This document shows positions 30,400-41,553 of a DNA stretch of 64,000 nucleotides, in pieces. The translations under genes were made by a program, and so were the position numbers. Source of the stretch: Gautieria morchelliformis. Its lineage: Eukaryota > Basidiomycota > Agaricomycetes > Gomphales > Gomphaceae. Where the stretch lies: NCBI GenBank assembly GCA_015179125.1, contig WHVA01000340.1, forward strand, positions 1 to 64,000, written 5' to 3'. The notes beneath the pieces are model-generated. The model ran no database searches, was not told the origin of the DNA, and saw only the letters and a list, made by a program, of their open reading frames with translations. Numbering within the stretch: the stretch's first letter is position 1; each line of letters begins with the position of its first letter.

Positions 30400-31040
30400 A
30401 TCGCTCGAATTGCGGGAACAGGCTGTAACAATCTGCCAAACGCGGCGAGTTGTGGCACACTCCGGAGTCCCAAGTAATGACTGCTATGGCGACACAGTGT
30501 AACATGAGGCCGAGTAGGTACGTGGATCCTATGATGAGTATGTCGAGGGTCATGGATTATGATTGTTTCGCCAGCTTCGAGATCCGCAACTGATGTTTTA
30601 AGGTAGTCCTCATTTGGGGGTGGAAACCGAACCATAACTGTCGGTCCCGGTCCTCTGTTGAAATTTTATGTTGAGCGACGAGCCACTGTGCAATAGGTAA
30701 GAATGCACGGTAATAATCATTCAACTCATCTTCGTCTGCTATCTCACTACATGCAGCTTTAGCCGTAAATGCTTCAAGGGACTGGCGAGTATAGCGGCGT
30801 TCCTTAAAGGCATTAGGGTACAGGTTGGCTAAAGATTTCTTGAACTCGTCCCAGTCGGCCGGGTCATACCCCTCGAGGACTTCAAAAAGGTTGTGCTGCT
30901 TCCTAGTGGCATACCTTCCTATCTGAGCGATACGGTCCGAGTCGGTGAGTTTTGCCGCCTCTGCTAAAGTTTCGAAGTGATCTAAGAAATCCTCTAATTC
31001 AGAATCCTTTCCATCAAAGGTTTTTTGGGGCTTTCGATGT
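30400..31040 (-). pseudogene. Gypsy-1 Gag and gag-pol connector
   Basis: Minus strand near 31,040-30,650 reads KTFDGKDSELEDFLDHFE, LTDSDRIAQIGRYATR, WDEFKKSLANLYPNAFKERR, LNDYYRAFLPIAQWLVAQ, a gypsy Gag. 30,635-30,400 holds a decayed connector (VRFPPPNEDYLKTSVADLEAG). A protease active site could not be identified. The N-terminus of Gag is missing; a plus-strand piece of a gypsy Gag N-terminus occurs at 31,298. Confidence 0.7.
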
Positions 31041-31297
31041 CATTCGAGACCCCTCTCACTCGCACAGTTCTCTTCTAAGTCATACCCTTCGGGTACCACC
31101 AGGCCTGAATGTCGCACTACATACTGGTGTGCCCCACCGTGAGGAACTACGCCTCCGGCAATGAAGACCTTATGGTTATATCAGTTTCCCGACATCTCTC
31201 AAGGCTCTCTAACGCAACAAGCCACTCACCTAATCCTTGGATAACGCCATCTACCTCTCACAACATTCTGCGCAGATCGCAAATTCCTATTCCTTCA

Positions 31298-31410
31298 ATG
31301 ACGTCTGCGCATGCCACTCGATCAGTACAGGTAACTACCCGAGCTCAGAGTAGGCAACTGACAACGATGGCAGCTAACAACACTGGATGGGCTGCTATGC
31401 CAGCACCAGG
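31298..31410 (+). pseudogene. Gypsy Gag N-terminal fragment (opposite orientation)
   Basis: Reads MTSAHATRSVQVTTRAQS, then NNTGWAAMPAPG, which resembles the start of mushroom gypsy Gag proteins. It is on the plus strand, whereas the rest of Gypsy-1 Gag (from KTFDGKDSE) is on the minus strand starting about 260 bp away. This could be a separate copy or the result of a small inversion. Between 31,420 and 31,610 only short TGTGGACA/TGTCCACA repeats are visible. Confidence 0.45.
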
Positions 31411-31614
31411 GATAATCTATTCGGTCGTAACTTGTACTACTTATAGCTTGAGGGAACAATGAAATACTAAGAATAGTAAGGAATTGTGGACATGATGTGA
31501 ATAAGCTAGGTGGACAAGATATGTGGACAGGATATGCTTGTCCACAATCCGCGGCTGTGTGTGGGTGCTTGTGTGCGCATCATCCGCAACTTGACAGCTA
31601 CACTGTCTTACAAT

Positions 31615-32105
31615 GCATGACCTGAGCGTGCGTGGAGAGCACACCTTGATACATGTCGAGTTAGTCGATCCCGCGGGGCCTGTGCGTGTGCGGATGTTGT
31701 GAGAAACGCGCTTGGCCTCTAGGAAGAGGCTGAAGTCCGCATTTATGAAGTGGTGCTCTGGGCAGCACCAAGCTTGTTCTCATGCGAGATTTCCTACAGC
31801 CATGCCAGCACGGCATGTGCTGGACAGCAGGACAATAAGGTGGAGGCATACATCATACCAAGGTGCAGGAGCGTACCTTTTGCCTCATTGCGGCCCAAAA
31901 TCCAAACCTCGGCACCAGCCTGTGCAAAGCGACATGCGATGCCCTCCCCAATGCCCTATGTTCCCCCCGCAACGACATCACAGTCACCCGGGATAGTTAT
32001 GGAAGCGATCCTTTCAGAGATGAGGGAGTGTTTCATGAGATGCGGTGTGGAAATTGAGCCATGGCGAAGGGTTTATAACCATGGTTGCGCGCACAGTTGC
32101 AGTGA
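31615..32105 (-). pseudogene. Short-chain dehydrogenase pseudogene fragment, copy 2
   Basis: Homologous to 18,180-18,665 at roughly 88% by eye and in the same orientation. The nucleotide-binding motif reads GGT, stop, GIGEG, so it carries an in-frame stop. The following intron and start of the next exon (KADF-like region, DYLV, MCQG) are recognisable down to about 31,615. The C-terminal two thirds present in copy 1 are missing. Its 5' side is cut by the inverted-repeat element at 32,115. Confidence 0.75.
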
Positions 32106-32114
32106 TGCATGTGT

Positions 32115-32905
32115 ACTTAGCTATGCTACTCCAATTGCACTTTAATTATTTGGCGTGCACACATGTAAAATGCGCACACACTAGTCATGCTAGCACCGTG
32201 TCCCGAGTTTTTCTGACGAGATATGTGGAGGCAAGACAGACATATATGGTCAAAATGCACAAATATGTTATTTTGCCCACACGCAACGAATATATTGTCT
32301 TCAAATCTCTAGATCACATCGATGGGTCAGTGTTGCTTTTGGACCGACTAAAGCTCTTGCATCTGTTTCTGGGCCAACTTGACTACTGAACAACCGTCGA
32401 GCTACATTTGAGGTTTTAGTATGACCTCTGTCTGGTATCTCAGGTAAGTTTGAGTTGATTACTTCTACTGTACTTTACACCATTGACATGCACTTTTAGA
32501 TACTGATGCAAAGTCATTTTCAACAGTGCACCGTACAGGATGTAAAATTGAAATGTTTGTAGATGACAAGATAGCATGGTAATGCGAGGCTTCTGACAGA
32601 TGCTCAGCAGGTCGGTATGATGGGTATGACACACGACCTAGCCAGTCACACTGAAGGATTTGTCACCAGTGGCCTACAACCACCCAGAGCCACCCATGTT
32701 GGCACATACCCAGGTGCCATTTCAATTCGTCGTGCATGATCAAACTAGTATATTTGTGCATTTTGACCATCATATATCATAGATGCCTGCCTTGCCTCCA
32801 CATATCTCGTCAGAAAAACTCAAAGATGCAGGGCTAGCATGACTTGTGTGTGTGCATTTTACATGTGTGCACGCCAAATAATTAAAGCGGAGTAGCATAC
32901 TTAGC
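32115..32905. mobile_element. Non-autonomous inverted-repeat element (about 790 bp)
   Basis: Terminal inverted repeats of about 155 bp: 32,115-32,266 and 32,750-32,905. Shared blocks include TATGCTACTCC, TTTAATTATTTGGCGTGCAC, ACATGTAAAATG, TTTTTCTGACGAGATATGTG and GGTCAAAATGCACAAATAT. The 480-bp interior has no convincing gene. Long repeats without a transposase suggest a MULE-type or other non-autonomous DNA element. A clean target duplication was not found by eye. Confidence 0.75.
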
Positions 32906-34069
32906 GCCCCCATTATGTAATCGGACTCTGAGGGCGCACCCGCTTGGCGCCCGCGCACAGACCGCTCCCTAAGCGCCGGACCCCATGTCGCCACAACTCC
33001 ACGACGTTCTCCCCACATACCGCACTGCCCATAGTCCCAGATATGGCACATGCCAACGTACAAAATTGCTCGATGATGGCAAGGGGGATGCGCTTGACCA
33101 AGGTGCGCGTTGACAATGACGGTGTGCACGAACTTACTAATGACGTTCTTTCAGTTCTGCATGCTTCTTGCGTGCTTCTTGTGAGCTTCTTCCGCCGTTT
33201 CACGCTTCTTTCTGCTCGACACTCCAACATTCTGCGCAACTTCGCAAACCACCATGGCTCCCACTCCTCTCCGCACGCCACCGCGATGTGAGCTCTCGAC
33301 GCCCTGCCAACCCCACCCCACCGCGGGGTCGCACCGTACAGAGCTGGAGGGGCCCGGTTTAAAAATGTTTCCTGGTAATGCCTCTATTTAAGGATGGAGC
33401 TGCTGAGGACAGCTTCAATGAAGGCTTGTAAGTAGCATGTGTCTGGTGTATTCCGACACACCTATTTCTCAGTCATGCCAGTCAGCTGTTCAGGGTGACA
33501 TCGCCAGTACGTTCGGTAGTCAGACCTGGACAAGCAACTCAGGAAGCGTCGCCACTCGCATGAATCCCATTGCCCACATTATGCAGGCCTCAGAGCATGA
33601 CGGCGGTTGCGTCAGACTGTGTGGTGAACTGTAGGCGTCTGTGAGAAGCTTGGTGCATCATTGATACGTGAGCACGTGCTTCTGGATCTACATTCCTGAG
33701 ATACAGAAGCTAATTAATGGAGGTTGGGTTGTGGGAGTAACGGGGGTGCCGACAAACAGCCAACCGTGAGGTTAATGTTTTCGCCGAGTTAGGGGGGAGA
33801 GGGATTTGCCAGCCAAAGACCGAACCACGGGAGTTGCCGGGAAGCGGCAAGTCCCTGAGGGCGTGCAACCCACAGCATGTCCATACCGTGACGTGAATGT
33901 GCCGGAACATGTCTGAGGCCGGCAAGCCTCGAGCGCAAGGACGTGGCAGGCCATACTACCACCCATGAATCCGATGCAACGCAGCGGACCGTGTGTATGC
34001 CTGACAGTACTCGTGACCCCCTTATAGGACGCTTGTAATACTGTTCTGGAATAAGATGAAAATTTTATT
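32906..34069. other. Unassigned region
   Basis: Several open frames on both strands between 32,950 and 33,360 but no recognisable motif. 33,600-34,060 adjoins the 3' end of the Ngaro-like element and may contain its untranslated end and terminal repeats, which I could not delimit. Confidence 0.35.
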
Positions 34070-34989
34070 AGGGCAAACGAAGGTTCTGCCGTAGCTGGGA
34101 CATGCGCAATGTAAGGGAAGGTATCGAGTCGAATGACTCGCTGATGAAATTGGGTAGGATCTCTTCGATCCGCCTTCAGTAAAGTAAGAATGCCGTGGAT
34201 GACCATCTGCCAATGACCATGACGATCCATGGATCGATCCCCAAGAGGAGGAGGTGTGAGGTGCCTCCGATCCTGAATCCGTGACCCAGGACAGGTGGTA
34301 GCCCATTGGTGGACCAAACCTCCCGGCACCACTCCAAGAACCAGTCTTTGGTCATTGGAGCCCAGGCACCGTCGGAGGTTTCGAAGGCGAAGAGTGGGGC
34401 GTGCTGCAGAATGCGGGAGTTGCATATGAGGTGGTGTTGGAAGGCGGCAATGGGGCTGCTGCGCTCGCTGATGTCTATGAGCTGGAGGTCGTCGCCCAGC
34501 GATCGTTTGGTTTTGGAAAAGGGAATGTGAATGGTGGTAAACCTGCGGCCCTGTTTGGCAACGCCGTGCATGATCGGTGTGGATCATGAAACATGATGGG
34601 CGGCGTCAAAGGAGTGGCGTGACGGGATTGTCAGTTCGGCTAAGCGGCAGCATGCCCAGAAGGAAATGGAAGCGACTGCGAATACGGCAGCGTCGAAGGA
34701 GTTTGTGAGGGTAAGGTTGTCGCACAGAAGATTCAGGTGGGCTAGGGTGATGGGTGCATGGGCCTTCTGAGTCAAAGTACGATTGATAGAGTAAGGAGAC
34801 TGCCAAGATGTAGCGCAATCAGCGGCTAGGACAAGTGGACATAAGTGGGAAGGGGCAAGAAAATTCTTAGGGTCATGCGACGTTCGTGGCTTTCGTTGGT
34901 GTACAGGCTGTGGTAGGGGGGCATCGTCAATCGCCGTCCCACCTGTGCGTAACGGGCTGGAACGCTGCTCAGCCAGTATCTCTCGTCGT
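34070..34989 (-). pseudogene. Ngaro-like tyrosine recombinase
   Basis: Replaces integrase in this group, inserting circular cDNA by strand exchange. Minus-strand blocks: HLCPLVLAADCATSWQSPYS, SFWACCRLAELTIPSRHS (first Arg), then FQHHLICNSR and the C-terminal signature LGHGFRIGGTSHLLLLGIDP (His-x-x-Arg near 34,258-34,290), IGRW and FLLY with the nucleophilic Tyr at 34,179-34,181. Directly after Tyr a TGA stands where relatives have Trp; RRIEEILPNF continues in frame beyond it. A frame change near 34,580 separates the two halves. All four catalytic positions (R-HxxR-W/H-Y) appear present. Confidence 0.8.
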
Positions 34990-35640
34990 CTAAGCATAAA
35001 TGAGTAGGTTGTGGAGTGCCTCTGGGAGGACGAAGAATTCTTGGAGGCGCATGTCGTCAGGTGGGCCCATCTCACAGCGAGAGATGGAGTCTGCCCTGTT
35101 CTCCGCTGATGGTATGTATTTTGTGTCAAGGGTGACGTTGATGAGGGCGAGAAGGAAGGAAATGCGGCGGATGGCTTCGTTCCGTTGGGTGTTACGGGAG
35201 CGGCCCTTGGCGAGGGCATAGATCACGCCGGTGTTGTCGCTGTGGATACGCATGTGTGAATCCATGAAACCTCGTGCGTGTATCCACAGAGCCGCAATCT
35301 CAACCGCGATTGTCTCTGCCCAGCCGATGTCTTGCCCATCAGTTCCAGCCGGGGGTCAGGCGCCAAGCCGCCCATCTGTCGCCGACTGTGAGGCCGATGC
35401 CCCATGATGTGGATGCGTCAACCCAGATGTCGATGTCGGCGGTGGTGCAGGGAAGCAGCGAACGCGAGATGTCGGTGCAGCATAGGATGTCCGTCTACCA
35501 CTCGAGATCTCTGCGGACTCGTCTATCGATGAAGTGCCATGTATATATGTTCCCTTGGAACTTGATTGACGACATGTTGATGGCGGGCAGGAAAGAACGG
35601 CCCAGTGTGTGCACGAATGTGATGTGTTGGAGTGTGCCCA
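34990..35640 (-). pseudogene. Ngaro-like RNase H
   Basis: Minus-strand RNase H region following reverse transcriptase: TFVHTLGRSFLPAINMS, FQGNIYTWHFIDRRVRRDLE, DIDIWVDASTSWGIGL (catalytic Asp, about 35,411-35,440), RWAAWRL, then RIHSDNTGVIYALAKGRSRN and AENRADSISRCEMGPP. Stops and a frame change near 35,300 break it. The linker SRC-GP and the following LPEALHN resemble DIRS-like proteins. An A/T-rich stretch at 35,650-35,685 interrupts the join with reverse transcriptase. Confidence 0.75.
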
Positions 35641-35689
35641 GGAGTTTCAAATAAAGTTAAATTTAAATATTTAATTTTTAGGACACGTA

Positions 35690-36910
35690 TGAGATGACCC
35701 TGGCTAGGTACTTGGTACGTTTGTGCTCAGGGACCGCCACCGTGCGTGCGGCGAGGTCCCAAGTGAAACCAACATACTCGGCAACGAACACGAAGTCGTG
35801 GCCCTTGGACTCCACGGGGTGCCATGGAATGCCCAGCGGGTAGGTTGCTGATGTGATTGTGATGAGGTTGAGGGCGTACTCAAATGCGTCTGACGTGCGC
35901 GTGTGTGGGAATGAGTACTCTGGGTGCATGTGAATGTCAGAGGGCTCGCAGATGAATAGGAAGTCGTCAACCCAACGGAAGACGTTCTTGAAGCCGAAGC
36001 CGGCTAGTATGTCGACGAGGGTGTCTGCGACAGTCCCTTGGATGCTGCCGGCTGTGGCCAGCCCAAACGGTAGGACATGGTCGACATAGATCATGTCGCG
36101 CCATGACACTGCGATGTATCGTTTGTGCGCGGGTAGCACGGGGCATGTGCGGTATGCCTTCTGCAAGTCCAGGCACGCGGCTTGTGTGCCTGGCGGTGCT
36201 GTTGCAAGCTGTTGGATGATGTGTCAGTTGATGTCTGGCACGAAGTGGGTGGTATAAAAGATGAAAGTGTGGCCCGGCGAGTGCGGGGTGCGTGTTTGCA
36301 TGTGTGTGATTAAGCTGGGTGGGTGTGATGGGGAGATGGAGTATCACGGATGTGGAGTGTGGATGTACGCGATGGAAGGATGGAATGGAGCTCACGTATT
36401 GTGCGACTAACCAGGCCGAGCCCCAGCGGGTCGGGAAGTCGTTGGAGTCGAGCATATCGTTGACAGATATGCCATGTGTGTCGGGTTTTGACACATTTCT
36501 GATGAGGCGCCATTTGTCTGAGCCAGGTTCCTTCTCGACGAGGCCCAGCGGTGAGGTGCGGAAGTGCCCGTTGAATATGGTGTGGGCCTCATTGACGGTG
36601 AAAGGGCCTGACATGCGGCCGGCGGCGATCTCCTCTTGCAGATGTTCGTCGATTATGTTGGGTCTGTCTAGCGGGGATTTCATATTGGGTGGGATGAAGG
36701 TCTTGGTGAGTGGAGGTGGAGTGCCGATCCGGGAACCTTGTGTGAGATCAAGAACAATGTTTGGGTATGTACAGGAAAGGTTGAAGTGGTCAAGATTCTG
36801 TTGGAATGCGGATGCTATATACGGTGTGGCAATTTTGAGGCGTTCAGATTCTAGGGCAGCGGACTGCACCGTGTGACCCTGCAAGGCATAGGGTGCAGCG
36901 GTGGGGTGGG
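35690..36910 (-). pseudogene. Ngaro-like reverse transcriptase with intron
   Basis: N-terminal region: RLKIATPYIASAFQQNLDHF, PNMKSPLDRPNIIDEHLQEE, NGHFRTSPLGLVEKEPGSDK, WRLIRNVS. An apparent 187-bp intron (36,209-36,395, GTGAGC...CAACAG) splits the palm: before it GSAWLVAQY, after it LATAPPGTQAACLDLQKAYR with the first catalytic Asp. Then YVDHVLPFGLATAGSIQG and the catalytic pair FRWVDDFLFI at 35,962-35,967, FVAEYVGFTWDL. Without splicing the two palm parts are in different frames. An intron in a retroelement coding region would have to be kept in the genomic RNA. Confidence 0.8.
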
Positions 36911-38451
36911 TGACCTTCGGTGGTAGCAGTGCAGGCTCCTGTGAGGTTGTATTTGAAGCATACGGCTGCCGAGTCCGTGTTGTAGAAGAGTTTCTTGTCC
37001 TTGGCTGTGACGTTGGTCTTACGGTCGGCGTGGCCGTGGAGTGTGGCTGAGTTGCACTGGATCGAGATGTGCGCGTCGCTGAGGCCGCATTTGAGGCAGA
37101 GCTTAGGCCTTGTGTCATGCTCTTCCTTTGATAGAAAGGGCGCGGAGGGTTGGTTGCTGCCGTGGCGTGCATTGCCCTGGTCATTCGGGCCTGGGTTGCT
37201 GTAGGGTTGGTATCGGTAGTTGTTTCTGCCGGGTATCGTTCGTGGGTGCCCTGCCAGTTCCGTCCAGACCGATGATTTGATCATGTCGGTGAGTCTCTCT
37301 TCATTCACTTCTCTATCTGCGATCAGCCATGCGTCAGAATATTCGGTGCTGCGCGTGTCAGGGGAGAATGGTATGTCGAAGAGTTGCTGGCGCATTTTGA
37401 TGTCCATGTATAGGAAAGTCTTGAACGCCGATTTCATGTGCGGGTCTGTGCTGCATCGGTTAAAATGATCGGCCCAGGCGAGTGGTAGTTTGGATCCAGG
37501 GGCCATGCAAAGTTCTAGGCACCTGATAAAATTGTGGTATGCCTCGCTGAATAGGGCGAAGTCTAGCTGGCGCTCGTCAATGAAGTTAGATGTGTCGATC
37601 AGGCGGATTGATTTTGCCATGGACTTAGTGGTTTTGAGGTCTAGTTCGAGTCTGATGCGATCCATGCTTTCGCTTAGGAAGAAGGAAAGGGGGATGTATG
37701 CATGTGCTTTAACCATGGCTATGAGTTGCACGGGTATCGTGTGATTGTTGCGTGTTGGCGTCCGCGTCTGCATCGCAGAAGGCATATGCCGTCGGGGTGT
37801 TGGAAGTGGGCGCCATGGGCGCCGGGGCCACAGGGAGTTGCGGCGGTGCCGGTGGTTGGTTGAGGGTTGGCGGCTGTGTGGTGGTGGTCGGAAGGGTGAG
37901 GTTGTTGGGAAAGGTGGTCGTGTGGAGGTTCGGAGCGGTTAGAGTGGAAGGCGACGAAGGGGTGTTGGTCTGGTGCCGTGGGTACATGGCGGCGAGGTCA
38001 GCGCCGGTTAGGATGTCCTCGTCATCTGAGACTCCGGGGTTGTTGTTGGCACGGCAACCTGCTCTGATTTGGTTTCTCACAGATATGACCCCGTTGATCT
38101 GGTCTATGACTTGGCCTGGTGTCAGCCTCCTCGAACATTGGGCGGTGGGCGGCGGTGGGGCCGGTCTCCTGTGAGAGGTTCTGTGAGGCGAGGTCGTGGT
38201 CGAAGACCCGGTGATGGAGCTTGATGGGGCCACGTTCCCGGTAGTGGTGATAGAGGGAGCGTGGGGATAAGGGGTCGTGACGTAGGTGGTGGCGTCGGGT
38301 TTGGTTGAGGCGTCGTTGGCGGTGCAGGATGAACTGAGGTGCCGCTAGGGTACGATGGTGCCATCTGGTTGAAGAAAATCTTGTCTGTATCTACGCTAGT
38401 CGGGTAGATGGAGGCGAAAGCAAAGGGTGAGTTCGAACGATAGGTTCTCAC
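36844..38451 (-). pseudogene. Ngaro-like Gag with zinc knuckles
   Basis: Pro/Thr/Ser-rich N-terminus (possible starts 38,451 or 38,364, MAPSYPSG), then LTPGQVIDQINGVIS and DDEDILTGADLAAMYPR. The conserved part reads HAYIPLSFFLSESMDRIRLE, LDFALFSEAYHNFIRCLELC, STDPHMKSAFKTFLYMDIKM and two Cys/His clusters: CLKCGLSDAHISIQC and VCFKYNLTGAC followed by HRCTLCLAGSHGAVRC. The zinc clusters overlap the reverse transcriptase frame by one base shift near 36,860. That could be programmed frameshifting or an indel. Frame changes also occur near 38,200 and 37,780. Confidence 0.65.
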
Positions 38452-38733
38452 GCTATTTAAGGCGGGTATTACTTAAGTCTCCTTAATTAGCCCAGTTGTA
38501 GCGCTCAGATTCGCTTAGCTCGTCATCGCTTCAACTGTCCACCCAGGCACACTACTGTATCAAAGAACCAGGCACCCCCAAGAACCCACGATGCCAAGCC
38601 TACCACATGGATCAGGGGATCGGGTCGGTAAATACCGGCGGGTACGATCACGCCGCATGGTCACATGCAAATTACGTACATCCTGCGGGACGCCCAGTTT
38701 CCTGGTGCTTGGACTGCATCAAAGTGTTTGTCA

Positions 38734-39473
38734 ATTCAAAATATTGTATTGCTCAAGTTCCCAGTTCTTGGTCCGCGACGAATCCGTTTACTTGTGGATG
38801 GGTGTGGGTCCAGCTCCACATCTGGTGTACTTAACACTCAACATGCTTCGCAAGGAAGCTAGAGAGACCTTGAGACGATCTATGGGCACCCAAACTTCAA
38901 CTTGAAGCTCACGCTGGTCTTTGTCGCCACCAGCCTTGGCTGCTAACGCTTACCGGTTACCACTAGCCTTCCCAGTGACTTTACACCTTGCTTTATGAAA
39001 TATCAAGTGGTCCTTTTCACATGATGGGCTCTGTATAGACTACAGCTTTAAATTTAAACTTCAAAGAGAAAGAATAAGTGGTTTTACCTGGATCAAGTAA
39101 CAATATACCGCCAGTGCAATCTTATGGCATCAGATGGCCCAGTGGGTCCGATGTTAAACTGTATGCTTGAGACATTCACACCTATAGGTCTCGGATGCCT
39201 CCAGTTTGGATCGAAGGCCTTTTGTCGATGTACACAATTTGGACATTCGAATAAATAGGATGTATCTGGATATGAAACCATCAGTGACGATTATGTTCAA
39301 TTAGACTCAGACAGGATATAAGGCTTTGAGTGAGAAAATGGTGGGAAAACTTCCTGGATATGTGGCTGTCGCGCAGTCGCTTGTCAATTCAAGCACAGTA
39401 ATGAACAACATCTGCGCTATCATACAGTATCTCCAACACTAACTCATTAGTGAATAACTCTCTCAACAGCAAC
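38734..39473 (+). repeat. Duplicated segment, copy 2
   Basis: Same orientation and about 94% identical by eye to 16,459-17,187. The exon-like first part is essentially unchanged (FLVRDESVYLWMGVGPAPHL, then RRSMGTQTST, stop), while the non-coding part has several substitutions and small indels. At its 3' end (CAACAGCAAC) the copia solo LTR starts directly, whereas copy 1 continues AAGCTAATGAC. Confidence 0.7.
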
Positions 39474-39961
39474 TGTTGGGTGCATTTATGCTCCTGCACC
39501 AAAATCAAGCATAATATATTCAATTTATTGTATGGTGTTTCAATCTCTTCTCACATTGTTCCTGTACCATGCATCCACTTCTCTGATTATTTTCGAAATT
39601 TTCCAGTCACTCCCTACCTCTCCATTTCATTTTGTTATCTCTATTTTCACAAGCAGCTGCACCCAGCGGAGTTTGAAATGACTTCGACGCGCGAGCTCTT
39701 GGGCGCTAAAGGGCCGGGTGCACGTATATGCCTTCTGAGACAGGATTGTACTCCTCTCTCAGTGACAATAAATTCACTGAGAGAGGCGAGTAGTATCTTT
39801 CATATTTACATAGCATGTTGACTGAAAATCATGTAGTATATTTGATTCTAGGTATTGTATTAATATATCAGTGACAATAAATTCACTGAGAGAGTATATT
39901 TGATTCTAGCTTTCTAAGAACTCTACCAAACCTTCCCTGCCATAGCCCCTAGTTGCTAACA
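39474..39961 (+). repeat. Copia-A solo LTR (488 bp)
   Basis: Starts TGTTGGGTGC and ends GTTGCTAACA, same length as 448-935 and about 96% identical. No gag or primer-binding sequence follows (GTAGTCATTAG instead). Flanking pentamers are GCAAC and GTAGT and do not match. Either the solo LTR arose by recombination between different elements or one flank was rearranged. The AATAAA-loop hairpin is at 39,754-39,785. Confidence 0.85.
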
Positions 39962-40334
39962 GTAGTCATTAGTATCATAGTACAAATAGCTACCACAAAT
40001 GTATGAACAGATCATCCAGAAATTACTGTTTCACCCCCTGAAGTACCTGTAGAATTGTTTGATAGCTACAGAGCTTAGTTCTCGATATTTTTCCCTAAAT
40101 CTTCGTTGAGAGTCTATTATCATTGACTACTCTAAACTGTCTTAAAAGAGAAGCCTTTTGAGACACTCGTTCTCTTGATCGAACCCACCCTTCCATCGAC
40201 ATGGCCACGTGACCAGCATCCATCACTAATGAATGTACCTTGCCGAGCTTAGTCAGCACCCAGAAATTGGACAAACATAACAGTCCCAGCCGCTGAGCAA
40301 CAGAGATCTATATTAAATCCTTTTGAATCTGATC
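39962..40334. other. Unassigned sequence
   Basis: No gene, repeat or structural signal that I can support. Confidence 0.4.
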
Positions 40335-40785
40335 TATATTCTAAAACTCACAGCCAAACACAAGGACGGTACCAAGTGGGTAGCAAGCACTAATGACCAG
40401 AAGGTCACTATGCTCTATGATACATTCTTCCCAGAGTCCGGTCCAAAACACAAAAGTGTCCCACACAACTGCTCATACCCCCAGAAGCATTCTTGTTCGC
40501 CCATATTACCGATGAGCAGATAAGACGGGCAATAGCTAAGCTGAACCCTTTCAAAGCTCCAGGCATGAACGGCATAACTAATGTGCTAATTAAACAGTGC
40601 GCCGACACACTGCTCATCTACCTTGGCCCCCTGTTCAGGGCCACATTCAGCCTTTCTGTATACCCTGATCAGTGACGAGACTCCATCACACAAGTGCTAT
40701 GCAAGCCAGCAAAGCCAGACTACATGGTTCCAGGCGCGTATCGACCAATAGCGCTACTTGACACAATTGGGGGGAGCGGCGCATA
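40335..40785 (+). pseudogene. LINE reverse transcriptase fragment (copy 1)
   Basis: Reads KDGTKWVASTNDQKVTMLYD, TFFPESG, ITDEQIRRAIAKLNPFKAPG, MNGITNVLIKQCADTLL, LGPLFRATFSLSVYPDQ, stop, RDSITQV and PGAYRPIALLDTIG. This is the finger region of a LINE reverse transcriptase, parallel to 42,830-43,230 in the longer copy. A stop replaces Trp in PDQW and both ends are truncated. It lies 5' of the longer LINE in the same orientation. Confidence 0.75.
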
Positions 40786-41212
40786 GCCATTGATAGGAGT
40801 GTCGACGGGTGTTGTACAAGTTGGGTTGGGGTGTGGAGCATAAAATAGAGAAAGGGAACGGACTTTGGGAATGGATAGGAGACGTGGTCTAGCTACGTGC
40901 AGGGTCGGCTCGACGCGTCGCGTCCCTTGATTGGATCACGTGATTATGGGGTGCATACCATCTGAGTCAGGCTCGGCGTGCTTGGGAAGGGTCTTTAGGG
41001 GCGTTCTAGACTGTAGTAGCATATGGTGTGTGTTCCTGTGATATCAGAACAATCGGGGGCGTAAATCGGGTTGGATTGAGTGGGCAGGTGTGAGTTCGGC
41101 GATCTCGGGCATAAGTTGTTGTAATATGTATGCGTTCGGAAGAATATCGACGAGTTGGTTTTGGTTTGGAATTGTGTTGTTATGATCACCATGTCGATAT
41201 TGTATTTCCTCA
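40786..41212. other. Unassigned sequence upstream of LINE
   Basis: No coding signal recognised; it may include the LINE 5' untranslated region. Confidence 0.35.
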
Positions 41213-41553
41213 GTGCTTCCAACAGCTAAAACAGGTCAGGGAGCAGGAAGAAAGGAGGTGGAGAGCAGCCGAGGCGGAAGCCCACATGGGAAGACAGACG
41301 ATGGACAGAAGCGGCGAAGAACACCAGACGGAACCGAACAACCCAACACGGAGAGGACGAATGGAAGCCGAGGGAGCGTAAGGGGTAGAGTGTGAGGGAC
41401 AAACCCGTGGATAGGGCACATGGATCAAGGGTGGCAGGAGAGAGAACAGGGAGAAGGACGACAGAGCCGGCTAGACGACTACGGGATCGGAGCACACCGC
41501 GAACAGACGCAGACAGAACAGCACAACGGAAACAACAACACCCTGCTCTCACA

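Larger units (their letters stand above)
34070..38451 (-). mobile_element. Ngaro/DIRS-like tyrosine-recombinase retrotransposon
   Basis: Minus-strand element with the order Gag, reverse transcriptase, RNase H, tyrosine recombinase and no integrase or aspartic protease visible. This combination defines the DIRS order. Absence of a methyltransferase-like domain favours Ngaro-type. Each module is largely readable but interrupted by frame changes and a few stops. Terminal split direct or inverted repeats were not located by eye, so limits are those of the coding region. Confidence 0.8.

Noticed and set aside
31480-31560. Possible small inverted-repeat element built on TGTGGACA
   Set aside because: Only short imperfect repeats; no ends, arms or duplication that can be defined.
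33772-34587. 271-codon minus-strand frame
   Set aside because: It is an out-of-frame shadow of the tyrosine recombinase, whose motifs are in the neighbouring frame.
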